A stretch of 33,268 bases of DNA from Streptomyces sp. G-G2 (GTDB lineage: Bacteria > Actinomycetota > Actinomycetes > Streptomycetales > Streptomycetaceae), in the NCBI RefSeq assembly GCF_030063135.1, contig NZ_JASISO010000068.1, positions 1-33,268 of the forward strand, in the 5' to 3' direction. The notes under the pieces are model-generated. The model was not told the DNA's origin. It saw nothing but the letters and a program-made list of their open reading frames with translations, and did no database searches. Numbering within the stretch: the stretch's first letter is position 1; the number at the start of each line of letters is the position of its first letter. Shown piece by piece: positions 1-7,433 of the stretch. The translations under genes and the position numbers were made by a program.

Positions 1-18
1 CCCCCCGGAGCCCCGCCC

Positions 19-636
19 ATGCGACCCCGCACCATTGATGACGATGCGATCCTGCGGGCCGCCGTGCGCGTCATGGGGCGGGCCGGGCCCGCCAAGCTCA
101 CGCTGGCCGCCGTGGCGCGGGAGTGCGGGCTTGTGGCCGGGACGCTCGTGCAGCGGTTCGGGTCGAAGCGCGGGATGCTGCTCGCGCTCGCCGCGCACGG
201 CGTGCGGGATCTGGGGGAGCTGAGCGCGCGGGTGCGGGCCGAGCACAGCTCGCCGCTCGACGCGCTGGCCGCGCTGATCACGGCCGCCTGGAGTCCGCTG
301 GCCACTCCCACCGCCTACGCGAACCACTTGGCGTTCCTGTGCGCGGACCTCGCCGACGCCGAGTTCCACCGGCTCGCGCTCGACGCGCAGCGCGCGCAGC
401 GCGCGGCCGTCGGTGAGCTGCTGGAGCTCGCCCACGCCGAGCTGCGCCCGGGGACCGACACGGGCGCGCTCGCCGACGCCGTGCAGGCGGCCGTCACCGG
501 CGCCGGGCTGCTGTGGGCCGTCGACCGGGAGGGCGAACTGGCCGGGCGGCAGCGCGCGGCACTGGCGGCGGCCCTGGCTCCGTACCGACGACGTATGCAC
601 CCACCCACCCACCGAACCGGGGAGGACCCCTCATGA
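19..636 (+). CDS. TetR/AcrR-family transcriptional regulator
   Basis: This is a 205-residue protein of normal TetR length. The N-terminal helix-turn-helix lies at about residues 10-55: a helix ending in LTLAAVARECGL, a turn, then the recognition helix TLVQRFGSKRGML. The C-terminal half is an Ala/Leu-rich ligand-binding region with no recognisable specificity. A CGGAG ribosome-binding site lies about 8 nt before the ATG. The stop codon overlaps the ATG of the next gene (ATGA), so the regulator and the RibD/DHFR-like reductase are probably co-translated. The inference is that it represses its own operon, as is typical for the family. The ligand is unknown, and the promoter falls outside the window. 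Confidence 0.9.
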   Translation: MRPRTIDDDAILRAAVRVMGRAGPAKLTLAAVARECGLVAGTLVQRFGSKRGMLLALAAHGVRDLGELSARVRAEHSSPLDALAALITAAWSPLATPTAYANHLAFLCADLADAEFHRLALDAQRAQRAAVGELLELAHAELRPGTDTGALADAVQAAVTGAGLLWAVDREGELAGRQRAALAAALAPYRRRMHPPTHRTGEDPS

Positions 637-1226
637 GCGACCCCACCAGCTACCGCATCGACCCCGCCGAACAGGCCGGGCAGGCCGATCCGGCCGGGCG
701 CGCGGACCGGCCGTTCCGGACGGCCGTGACGATCGGGGTCAGCCTCGACGGGTTCATCGCGCGCCCGGACGGCGACATCGAGTGGCTCACGATGCGCGGC
801 GCGCAGGCCGGGGAGACGGGCTACCTGGAGTTCATGGCCGGCATAGACACTCTGGCCCTGGGCCGCAACACCTACGAGAAGGTGCTGACCTTCGGCTTCT
901 GGCCCTACGAGGGCAAGCGCGTCGCGGTCCTCAGCACGCGGCTGACGACGGACGACGCGCGCGTCACCGTCTACCGTTCGCTGCCGGAACTGCTGGCCGG
1001 GCTGACCGAACAGGGCGCGCGGAACGTCTACGTGGACGGCGGAAAGCTGATCCAGACCTTCCTGCGGGAAGGACTCCTGGACGAGCTGATCATCACCACC
1101 GCCCCGGTCCTGATCGGTGAGGGTCTCCCCCTCTTCGGTGCGCTGAAGAAGGACATCGACCTCCAGCTGACCGCCGCGAAGGTGCTGGACGCGGGGTTCA
1201 TGCAGACGACGTACGCCGTGCTCTGA
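633..1226 (+). CDS. Dihydrofolate reductase family protein (RibD C-terminal domain)
   Basis: This 197-residue protein has the RibD_C/DHFR-like fold. Residues about 28-50 give the opening strand and SLDGFIARPDGDIEWL loop. GRNTYEKVLTFGFWPY is the nucleotide-loop region, and VYVDGGKLIQTFL plus VLIGEGLPLFG are the C-terminal NADPH-binding signatures. The family reduces pterin- or riboflavin-precursor-like substrates with NAD(P)H, but the substrate of these stand-alone members is mostly unknown. It is not a folate-pathway FolA by sequence. The ATG at 633 was chosen because it overlaps the TetR stop (ATGA) and follows GGGGAGGA. The first 25 residues are a polar Pro/Ala/Gly-rich extension absent from typical members. 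Confidence 0.88.
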   Translation: MSDPTSYRIDPAEQAGQADPAGRADRPFRTAVTIGVSLDGFIARPDGDIEWLTMRGAQAGETGYLEFMAGIDTLALGRNTYEKVLTFGFWPYEGKRVAVLSTRLTTDDARVTVYRSLPELLAGLTEQGARNVYVDGGKLIQTFLREGLLDELIITTAPVLIGEGLPLFGALKKDIDLQLTAAKVLDAGFMQTTYAVL

Positions 1227-1328
1227 CGGCGCCGGCCGCGCGCCGACCGGGCGCCCAGCTCCCCGACCGGGCGCGCCGCCCCCGAACAGGTGCGCCGCGC
1301 CCCGACGGCGTACGCGCGTGCGCCGCAC

Positions 1329-1619
1329 TCAGAGGTACTCGCGCGCGAACTCCACGGCCCACTCCAGCGCGGCCACCGGAACGCTGCCGGACGACGGGTC
1401 GATCGACAGGCGCGCGGTCTGCCAGTCCTGGCCGTGTTCGCGGTGGACCGCGAAGCAGGTCGCGCCGCCCCCGGCCTCCGTGACGAGGAACTCGATCACC
1501 CGGTCGTCGCCGTCCACGCCGACGGCCGTGACCGACAGGCCGTCGACGGCGTACTCCACCGCTCTCACTCCGAACCCCACCCCTCTCCCAGCCGTTCGAA
1601 CGCTCAGCCGTTCAGACAT
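1329..1619 (-). CDS. Conserved hypothetical protein, 96 aa
   Basis: I do not recognise a family for this soluble 96-residue protein. After about 15 residues it shows alternating beta-strand-like segments (VEYAVDGLSVTAVGVDGDD, then RVIEFLVTEAGGGATCFAVHRE) and a C-terminal amphipathic helix (ALEWAVEFAREYL). This looks like a small single-domain alpha/beta protein. There is no signal peptide or membrane segment. Third-position GC is high in this frame, supporting real coding. Its ATG overlaps the end of a 46-residue membrane protein gene just upstream on the same strand, so the two are probably co-translated. It converges with the reductase gene on the plus strand. Confidence 0.7.
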   Translation of the reverse strand: MSERLSVRTAGRGVGFGVRAVEYAVDGLSVTAVGVDGDDRVIEFLVTEAGGGATCFAVHREHGQDWQTARLSIDPSSGSVPVAALEWAVEFAREYL

Positions 1620-1752
1620 TCAGGTACCAGACCAGCAGCAGGGCGCAGAAGCCGAGCGCGCCCAGCGCGAGGACCGTGCCCGCCGCGACCACGATCGCGG
1701 TGCCGACGCGTTCCGTGCGCCTGCGGTACTCCGGCGGCTTCCATGTCGTCAT
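1612..1752 (-). CDS. Small single-pass membrane protein, 46 aa
   Basis: The frame begins MTTWKPPEYRRRTERVGTAI and then runs into one hydrophobic helix of about 25 residues (IVVAAGTVLALGALGFCALLLVWYL) before ending LNV. The basic stretch KPPEYRRRTER before the helix predicts a cytoplasmic N-terminus. The stop codon overlaps the ATG of the following 96-residue gene by 8 nt in another frame, which indicates translational coupling. A weak GGATGG precedes the ATG. Size and layout resemble many conserved tiny membrane proteins of Streptomyces, but no function can be assigned. Confidence 0.6.
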   Translation of the reverse strand: MTTWKPPEYRRRTERVGTAIVVAAGTVLALGALGFCALLLVWYLNV

Positions 1753-2059
1753 GGGACAACCATCCGCCGAGCCGCCCGTACCCCGCATGAGTGCCCGTAC
1801 TCAGCCGCCCTACTCAGCCGCCGCCCCCCTGCGCGCAGCTCACGTGATGCGGACCGCTCACCTCTACGCACCCCGGCGTGACGAGCGCAACACCCGCCCG
1901 CGCCCGCCGCGCCGACGCACCCATTCCGCAGGCCGGGGCACGGGCCCGCCCCCGTTTCCAAGGGCGGGGCGCGCCCGCACCCCGCCCCTCGCGCGAATCG
2001 GGGCAATTCACCCTTCCCCCTCCGGGCGGAATCCAGCGGCGCCGGGCGGCCGGGCCCCG

Positions 2060-2065
2060 TAAGCT
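2060..2065 (+). promoter_or_regulatory. Candidate -10 box for a leaderless alaA transcript
   Basis: TAAGCT fits the TANNNT -10 pattern and ends exactly 6 nt before the alaA ATG at 2072. That would place the transcription start at or within a base of the ATG. There is no Shine-Dalgarno sequence upstream (the preceding bases are CTCCCGCC), consistent with leaderless translation, which is common in Streptomyces. No good -35 box is visible. The rest of the 1753-2071 gap is GC-rich with no ORF that I believe. Confidence 0.45.
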
Positions 2066-2071
2066 CCCGCC

Positions 2072-3283
2072 ATGCAGGTGATCCAGTCAACGAAACTCGC
2101 CAATGTCTGCTACGAGATCCGCGGCCCCGTCCTCGAGGAGGCCATGCGGCTCGAAGCGGCAGGTCATCGCATCCTCAAGCTCAACACGGGCAACCCGGCA
2201 GCGTTCGGCTTCGAGTGCCCGCCCGAGATCCTTGAGGACATCCTCCGCAACCTGGGCACCGCCCACGGCTACGGGGACGCGAAGGGGCTGCTGTCCGCGC
2301 GCCGCGCGGTGATGCAGCACTACCAGACCAAGGGCATCGACCTGGACGTCGAGGACGTCTACATCGGCAACGGGGTCTCCGAGCTGATCCAGATGTCGAT
2401 GCAGGCGCTGCTGGACGACGGCGACGAGGTGCTCGTCCCGGCGCCCGACTATCCGCTGTGGACGGCTTCGGTCTCGCTGGCGGGCGGCACGGCCGTGCAC
2501 TACCGGTGCGACGAGCAGGCCGACTGGATGCCGGACCTGGCCGACATCGAGCGGAAGGTCACGGACCGCACCCGCGCCATCGTGATCATCAACCCGAACA
2601 ACCCGACCGGCGCGGTCTACGACGACGAGATGCTGCGCGGGCTGACGGACATCGCCCGCCGCCACAACCTCATCGTGTGCTCGGACGAGATCTACGACCG
2701 GATCCTCTACGACGGCGCCACGCACACGAACACCGCCGCCATCGCGCCGGACCTGCTGACCCTGACCTTCAACGGGCTCTCCAAGAACTACCGCGTCGCC
2801 GGCTACCGGTCCGGCTGGATGGCGGTCTGCGGACCCAAGAAGCACGCCTCGTCCTACATCGAGGGTCTGACGATCCTGGCGAACATGCGCCTGTGCGCGA
2901 ACATGCCTTCGCAGCACGCCATCGCCACCGCGCTCGGCGGACGGCAATCGATCAATGACCTGGTCCTGCCCGGCGGCCGGATCCTGGAGCAGCGCGACAC
3001 GGCGTACGACCTGCTGACGCAGATCCCCGGCATCACCTGCGTGAAGCCCAAGGGCGCGCTGTACCTCTTCCCGAAGCTGGACCCGTCCGTCTACAAGATC
3101 AAGGACGACCGGCAGATGGTCCTGGACCTGCTGCGGTCCGAGAAGATCATGGTCGTGCACGGTACGGGCTTCAACTGGCCCGAGCCCGACCACTTCCGGA
3201 TCGTCACTCTGCCCAACTCCACGGACCTGGCGGACGCGGTGACGCGGATCGGGACCTTCCTGGACGGGTACAGCCAGCACTGA
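2072..3283 (+). CDS. alaA: Pyridoxal-phosphate alanine aminotransferase (AlaA type)
   Basis: This 403-residue class I/II aminotransferase is very similar throughout to E. coli AlaA, which converts pyruvate plus glutamate to alanine plus 2-oxoglutarate. Diagnostic blocks are NVCYEIRGPVLEEA near the N-terminus, LNTGNPAAFGFECP, the VYIGNGVSELI turn, VPAPDYPLWTA, the PLP-contact motif NPNNPTGAVY, SDEIYDRILYD, and GLSKNYRVAGYRSGWM with the Schiff-base lysine at residue 238. C-terminal substrate-binding residues are in HFRIVTLP. Length matches the family. It is cytosolic and probably monocistronic. The start is fixed by homology at the N-terminus and by the leaderless-type -10 immediately upstream. 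Confidence 0.93.
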   Translation: MQVIQSTKLANVCYEIRGPVLEEAMRLEAAGHRILKLNTGNPAAFGFECPPEILEDILRNLGTAHGYGDAKGLLSARRAVMQHYQTKGIDLDVEDVYIGNGVSELIQMSMQALLDDGDEVLVPAPDYPLWTASVSLAGGTAVHYRCDEQADWMPDLADIERKVTDRTRAIVIINPNNPTGAVYDDEMLRGLTDIARRHNLIVCSDEIYDRILYDGATHTNTAAIAPDLLTLTFNGLSKNYRVAGYRSGWMAVCGPKKHASSYIEGLTILANMRLCANMPSQHAIATALGGRQSINDLVLPGGRILEQRDTAYDLLTQIPGITCVKPKGALYLFPKLDPSVYKIKDDRQMVLDLLRSEKIMVVHGTGFNWPEPDHFRIVTLPNSTDLADAVTRIGTFLDGYSQH

Positions 3284-3317
3284 CCGGCCGTAGCGGGCAG
3301 CTGCGACCAGATTCAGC

Positions 3318-3346
3318 TCAACTTTAGAACGAATCCAATGTAGGAT
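3318..3346 (+). promoter_or_regulatory. Candidate promoter of the His-rich small gene
   Basis: TAGGAT at 3341-3346 is a good -10 box, and TCAACT at 3318-3323 is a weak -35 with a 17-nt spacer. The stretch is unusually AT-rich for this genome (ACTTTAGAACGAATCC). The start codon lies 30 nt downstream with an AGGAGG ribosome-binding site between. Confidence 0.45.
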
Positions 3347-3375
3347 GGTCTCCTGACCCAGCAGGAGGCCCCCTC

Positions 3376-3795
3376 ATGTACGAGCCGATCCGCACCAAGT
3401 CGGTCCACCGCATGAGCGGAGGCCGCGCCGACCACTCGCACGACGAGCACGGCGAGCACGGCGATTTCCCGCACAGCAGCCGCGGCGAATCCCTGGACGC
3501 CCAGCTCGCCGGGCACCTGGCCGCCCTGCTCGCCGTCACCGACGAGCTGTGCCTCGACGAGGCGGCCGAGCGGATCTCGGGCGAGATCGCCCGGCTGCGC
3601 GGCCGGCTGCCCGTCCGGATCACGGGCCGCCCCATCACCGACGCGGCGCGCGGCATCCTGCACCAGCGCGCCCACGACCTCGCCGCCCGCGTGCTCCTCG
3701 TCGCCGCCTCGCGCGCCGACACCGCCGTGGCGATCCTCGCCGCCGAGCGCATGGACGCGCACTCCGCCGCCCTCTCCCCGGCCGGCGCCCTCTAG
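3376..3795 (+). CDS. Conserved hypothetical protein with His-rich N-terminus, 139 aa
   Basis: This 139-residue soluble protein belongs to no family I recognise. Residues about 11-35 are rich in His and Asp/Glu (HRMSGG, then DHSHDEHGEHGDFPHSS), a composition that could bind Zn, Ni or Cu. From residue 38 on it is an all-helical Ala/Leu-rich domain with LDAQLAGHLAALLAVTDELCLDEAAERISGEI split over two helices, and a C-terminal helix DLAARVLLVAASRADTAVAILAAERM. It has a good AGGAGG 8 nt before the ATG, its own AT-rich promoter and a hairpin directly after the stop, so it is probably monocistronic. A metal-related role is only an inference from composition. Confidence 0.75.
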   Translation: MYEPIRTKSVHRMSGGRADHSHDEHGEHGDFPHSSRGESLDAQLAGHLAALLAVTDELCLDEAAERISGEIARLRGRLPVRITGRPITDAARGILHQRAHDLAARVLLVAASRADTAVAILAAERMDAHSAALSPAGAL

Positions 3796-3796
3796 A

Positions 3797-3815
3797 CGGC
3801 CCCGGTCCGGGGCCG
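3797..3815 (+). terminator. Terminator-like hairpin after the His-rich gene
   Basis: CGGCCCCGG-T-CCGGGGCCG is a perfect 9-bp inverted repeat starting 2 nt after the TAG stop. There is no U-tract, as usual in high-GC actinobacteria. Confidence 0.6.
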
Positions 3816-3850
3816 CGGAGGCCTCGGACCGGGTGCCATACACCTTCCGG

Positions 3851-3947
3851 ACCGCCACGCGCGTCCACCCCCGGACCGCCGCGCGCGTCCACCCCCGGAC
3901 CGCCGCGTGCGCGTCCACCCCCGGACCGCCCTGCGCGTCCGCGCCGG
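3851..3947. repeat. Short tandem repeat, about four 23-26 bp units
   Basis: Units begin at 3851, 3875, 3899 and 3925 with lengths 24, 24, 26 and 23. Each starts ACCGCC, has GCGCGTCC in the middle and ends CCGG. The first three share the block CGCGTCCACCCCCGG. A fifth degenerate half-unit (ATCGCCGTGCGC) follows. The array lies between two convergent genes and encodes nothing I can support. Confidence 0.8.
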
Positions 3948-4005
3948 ATCGCCGTGCGCTCAGCCGTGGGCCCGTGCGCTCAGCCCGCGGCCGGGACGGA
4001 GCCGC

Positions 4006-4461
4006 CTACGGCGTGAAGCCCGTCGCCGGGACGGCCCCCGCCGCCGGGGTGAACTCCACCCCCGCCACCCCGCACCACGGCACCACTCCCGCGGGCCACG
4101 CCGGGCCGACCGCCTCGCCGTGCGCCACCGCGCCCGGCCGCGCTCCGGCCACCCTCACCAGCGACTGCACCGGGATGTCACCGCCCGCGGCGCCCGCGCC
4201 GCCCTGGCGGAACTCGACGGTCACGACGTAGAAGCCGGTGCGCGCGGCCCGGCTCACCGCCTCGACCTCGGCGAGGACCCGCCTGCTTGCCGGATCGATT
4301 CGGCACCCCGTCACCGCCACGTCCTCGGCCACCGGCCGCGCGGTCGGCGAACCCGCGGGCGCGGGCCCGCTGCTCGCCCACACGTACAGGCCGAAGGGGA
4401 CGAAGACCAGTCCCGCCGCCACCATCACCAGCGCGGCCAGCCACCCGCTCACTTGCCTCAT
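4006..4461 (-). CDS. Membrane-anchored hypothetical protein, 151 aa
   Basis: After a short MRQVSGW start, one hydrophobic segment (LAALVMVAAGLVFVPFGLYVW, residues about 8-28) is either an uncleaved signal anchor or a signal peptide. The remaining 120 residues are predicted to lie outside the cytoplasm and contain only two Cys (TGCRIDP, about residue 53, and PWCGV, about 129) that could form one disulfide. The core looks like a small beta-sandwich with alternating strands (FYVVTVEFRQGG, QSLVRVAG). I do not recognise the family. It is divergent from the solute-binding/vWA operon, with 93 nt between the starts, so a shared regulatory region is possible. Confidence 0.7.
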   Translation of the reverse strand: MRQVSGWLAALVMVAAGLVFVPFGLYVWASSGPAPAGSPTARPVAEDVAVTGCRIDPASRRVLAEVEAVSRAARTGFYVVTVEFRQGGAGAAGGDIPVQSLVRVAGARPGAVAHGEAVGPAWPAGVVPWCGVAGVEFTPAAGAVPATGFTP

Positions 4462-4514
4462 GGTCGCCTCATCCTTGCCTCATGCCACCGATGATTCACC
4501 GGCAGTCGAAGTGG

Positions 4515-4526
4515 GACCACCTGGTC
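4515..4526. promoter_or_regulatory. Inverted repeat in the divergent intergenic region
   Basis: GACCA-CC-TGGTC, embedded in GGGACCACCTGGTCACCC, is a small dyad between the divergent genes starting at 4461 and 4555. It could be an operator. No -35/-10 pair is convincing here. Confidence 0.3.
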
Positions 4527-4554
4527 ACCCGACGTTCACCCGACTCAGCGCGGA

Positions 4555-5691
4555 ATGTGGGTTTCCGCGAGCACGCTGCCCCTCGTGAGACGCATCTTCG
4601 GAATCGCCCTGGCGGCCCTCCTGATCGGCGGCGTGACAGCCGTCATCCTGTGGGGCCACGGAGACCCGGGCACAGACGGCACGGCAACGAAGACCGTGCG
4701 CGGAGTCATCGGTTCGGAGAAGGCCGACTTCTTCAACGACGCCGAGGTGGTGAAGGCCCTCGCGGCCAAGGGCTACACCGTGAGGACGGAGACGTCGGGC
4801 TCCTGGGCGATGGACAAACTACCCCTGGAGCAGTACGACTTCGCCTTCCCCAGCAGTACCGAGCCCGCCCATGAGATCGAGGCCAAGGCCAAGCTCCAGG
4901 GCGTGCAGAGCACCCGGCCCTTCTACTCGCCCCTGGTCGTCGTCGCCCGCGGCAACGCCGCCACGGTGCTCGCCGACGGCAAGCTCGCGACGATGACCGG
5001 CAAGCACACCGGCACCCTCCTCATGGGCCCCTACCTCAAGGCCGCCGGCGAGGACCGCACGTGGCAGCAGCTGCCCGGCGCCCAGGAGTACGCGGAGCTG
5101 ACCGGCACGGTGTTCATCAGGACCACCGATCCGACGACGTCCAACTCCGGCGCCCTCTACCTGGCCGCCGCCTCCCATGTCGCCAACAACGGCACGGTGG
5201 TCTCCGACGACGCGGGCATCAGCCGCACGGCTCCGCTGCTGCGCAAGCTGATCGCCGTACAGGGCGCCCTCGCGCAGTCCACCGACGACCCCTTCCGGGC
5301 CTTCATCAGCGGCGCGGGCGATCCGCTCATCCTGGTGTACGAGTCCCAGGTGGCCGCGCTGCTGCTGCAGAAGCAGGATGCGGGCGACCTGACCGACATG
5401 GCGGTCCTCTACCCGGACACCACCGTCAACTCGGCGCACACCTTCGTGCCGCTGAACGACAAGGCCAAGGACCTCGGGGCGCTCCTCGCCACCGACCCGG
5501 CGCTGCGCGAGCTGGCCGTCAAGCACGGGATGCGCCCGCAGGACGGGCTGGCCGAGTTCACCGCCGCCACCGCCCCGCACACCGACTACCTCAACCAGAA
5601 GCTCACCGGAATCCGCCAGGTCAACACGCCCACCGTCAAGATCCTGACGACGCTCGCGGCGCGCGCCAAGGCGCAGGGGGACACACCATGA
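4555..5691 (+). CDS. Membrane-anchored extracellular solute-binding-like protein
   Basis: This 378-residue protein has an N-terminal signal anchor (RRIFGIALAALLIGGVTAVILWG, residues about 12-34), no lipobox cysteine, and then an extracellular periplasmic-binding-protein-like domain. The motif RTTDPTTSNSGALYLAAAS (about residues 190-208) is the D-P-x-x-S-N-S-G signature seen in ModA/PstS-like solute-binding folds. No ABC permease or ATPase gene is adjacent. Instead its stop overlaps an ATG (ATGA, 5688), and the next gene encodes another binding-protein-like domain fused to vWA. The start is uncertain: ATG 4555 has no ribosome-binding site, and the in-frame GTG at 4585 (VRRIFGIAL) would give a more typical signal sequence. 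The ligand is unknown. Confidence 0.8.
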   Translation: MWVSASTLPLVRRIFGIALAALLIGGVTAVILWGHGDPGTDGTATKTVRGVIGSEKADFFNDAEVVKALAAKGYTVRTETSGSWAMDKLPLEQYDFAFPSSTEPAHEIEAKAKLQGVQSTRPFYSPLVVVARGNAATVLADGKLATMTGKHTGTLLMGPYLKAAGEDRTWQQLPGAQEYAELTGTVFIRTTDPTTSNSGALYLAAASHVANNGTVVSDDAGISRTAPLLRKLIAVQGALAQSTDDPFRAFISGAGDPLILVYESQVAALLLQKQDAGDLTDMAVLYPDTTVNSAHTFVPLNDKAKDLGALLATDPALRELAVKHGMRPQDGLAEFTAATAPHTDYLNQKLTGIRQVNTPTVKILTTLAARAKAQGDTP

Positions 5692-5774
5692 CACTGACAC
5701 CTCCCGAGGCCCCCGGCCCCGGGTGGCCACTTGGAACGCAGCCGCTCGGCGGACGCGCTCGAAGGGGGCGGGCG

Positions 5775-7433
5775 ATGAGCCGCCGTACCGCACGGATCCG
5801 CAGACGCCTCGCGGCGGCCGTCGCGCTGACCGCCGCCCTGCTCGGCGCGGCCGCCTGCACCTCGGGCGGTTCCTCCGGCGGAACTTCGGGCGGGCCGGGC
5901 ACGCCGAAGGCGGGCGCGTACCACCAGGGCGCGCTGCGGGTGCTGGCCTCCAGCGAGCTGGCCGACCTGAAGCCCGTACTGGACCAGGCGAAGAAGGCCA
6001 CCGGGGTCACGGTCGAGCTGACCTGGTCGGGCACCCTGGACGCGGCCGAGCAGGTGGCTTCCGGGAAGGCGGACGGGAAGTACGAGGCCATCTGGCTGTC
6101 CTCCAACGACTACCTGCGGCTGCGGCCCGAGGCGGCCGGGAAGCTCAGTTCCGAGACCCCGGTGATGTCCTCGCCGGTGGCACTCGGGGTGCGGCCGCAG
6201 GCGTTGGCGCGGCTCGGCTGGAAGCCGGAGGAGGTCACCTGGTCGGCGGTGCACCAGGCCGTCGCCGCCGGACAGCTGTCGTACGGGATGACGGATCCCG
6301 TGCGGTCCAACTCCGGTTTCTCCGCGCTGGTCTCGGTGGCCTCGGGGCTCTCGGGCGCCCAGTCGGCGCTGACCGAGGCGGACGTGGCCAAGGCCGCCCC
6401 GCGGCTGAAGGAGTTCTTCACCGGGCAGAAGCTGACCTCAGGGTCCTCCGGCTGGCTGGCGAGCGCCTACACCCAGCGCGGCGACGTGGACGCGCTGGTC
6501 AACTACGAGTCGGTGCTGCTGTCCATGAACCGGGACAGCGGGACGAACCTGACGGTGATCCGCCCGCGTGACGGTGTGGTGACGGCCGCCTACCCGCTGA
6601 CCCTGCTGACCTCGGCCCCGGCCGCGGCGCGCGAGTCGGGCCGGGCACTGACGGAGTACCTGCGGAGCGCCGGGGCGCAGAAGGCGATCACCGAGCAGAC
6701 CTTCCGCCGCCCGGTGGCGCCGGGGGTCGCGCCCGCGCCGGGGCTGGCCACCGACAAGCGCCGCGAGCTGCCCTTCCCGGGCAGCCTGTCGGTCGCGGAC
6801 GGGCTGCTCGCCTCGTACGAGAACGTGCTGCGCCGCCCCTCGCGGACGGTGTACGTACTGGACACCTCGGGTTCGATGCGCGAGGACAACCGGATCGGGC
6901 GGCTGAAGTCGGCGCTCACCGACCTGACGGGCACCGGGAGTTCGGGGACGGGCCGGCGGTTCCGGGACCGTGAGGAGGTGACCCTGCTGCCCTTCGGCGA
7001 CAAGGTCAAGAAGGTACTGACGCACGTGGTGGACCCGGGCAGTCCGGGCAGCGCCCTGGACGCGATCCGCGGGGACGTGGAGTCCCTGGAGCCGGACGGG
7101 GGTACGGCGGTGTACGGCAGCCTGCAGGCGGCGTACCAGCACCTGGGCCAGGGCAACGCGGACGCCTTCACCTCGATCGTGCTGATGACGGACGGGGAGA
7201 GCGGGGACAGCGCGAAGGACTTCGAGTCCTTCTACGCGGGTCTGCCGGACGCGCGGAAGCACACGCCGGTCTTCGCGGTGCTCTTCGGGGACTCCTCCCG
7301 CAAGGAGCTGTCCCGGATCACCGAACTGACCGGCGGGCGGCTCTTCGACGCCACCGACACGGGGGTCCCCCCAGCGGCAGCTGGGGGCGGTTCGCTGGAC
7401 GGCGCCTTCGAGGAGATCCGTGGCTACCAGTAG
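5775..7433 (+). CDS. Lipoprotein with solute-binding-like and von Willebrand A domains
   Basis: This 552-residue predicted lipoprotein starts MSRRTARIRRRLAAAVALT, with the putative lipidated Cys in GAAACTSGG, followed by a Ser/Gly linker. Residues about 50-330 form a solute-binding-like domain, including TDPVRSNSGFSALVS, the same signature as in the preceding gene. A vWA domain follows from about residue 358, with MIDAS residues in LDTSGSMRED (Asp363) and MTDGESGDS (Asp473). vWA domains bind protein partners through a metal ion. ATG 5775 was chosen for its GAAGGGGG ribosome-binding site and the signal peptide. The alternative ATG 5688 overlaps the upstream stop but would put 29 residues before the signal. 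A protein-organising or sensing role outside the membrane is inference. Confidence 0.85.
   Translation: MSRRTARIRRRLAAAVALTAALLGAAACTSGGSSGGTSGGPGTPKAGAYHQGALRVLASSELADLKPVLDQAKKATGVTVELTWSGTLDAAEQVASGKADGKYEAIWLSSNDYLRLRPEAAGKLSSETPVMSSPVALGVRPQALARLGWKPEEVTWSAVHQAVAAGQLSYGMTDPVRSNSGFSALVSVASGLSGAQSALTEADVAKAAPRLKEFFTGQKLTSGSSGWLASAYTQRGDVDALVNYESVLLSMNRDSGTNLTVIRPRDGVVTAAYPLTLLTSAPAAARESGRALTEYLRSAGAQKAITEQTFRRPVAPGVAPAPGLATDKRRELPFPGSLSVADGLLASYENVLRRPSRTVYVLDTSGSMREDNRIGRLKSALTDLTGTGSSGTGRRFRDREEVTLLPFGDKVKKVLTHVVDPGSPGSALDAIRGDVESLEPDGGTAVYGSLQAAYQHLGQGNADAFTSIVLMTDGESGDSAKDFESFYAGLPDARKHTPVFAVLFGDSSRKELSRITELTGGRLFDATDTGVPPAAAGGGSLDGAFEEIRGYQ

Noticed and set aside
2087..3280. Minus-strand frame opposite alaA.
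   Set aside because: Clear alaA homology on the plus strand; the mirror frame has only Arg/Val/Asp-rich sequence.
3851..3947. Possible CRISPR-like array.
   Set aside because: The units are contiguous with no unique spacers and vary in length; it is a simple tandem repeat.
5688..5774. ATG 5688 as the start of the vWA lipoprotein.
   Set aside because: It overlaps the upstream stop attractively but places 29 residues before the signal peptide. ATG 5775 has a strong ribosome-binding site and a proper signal sequence.
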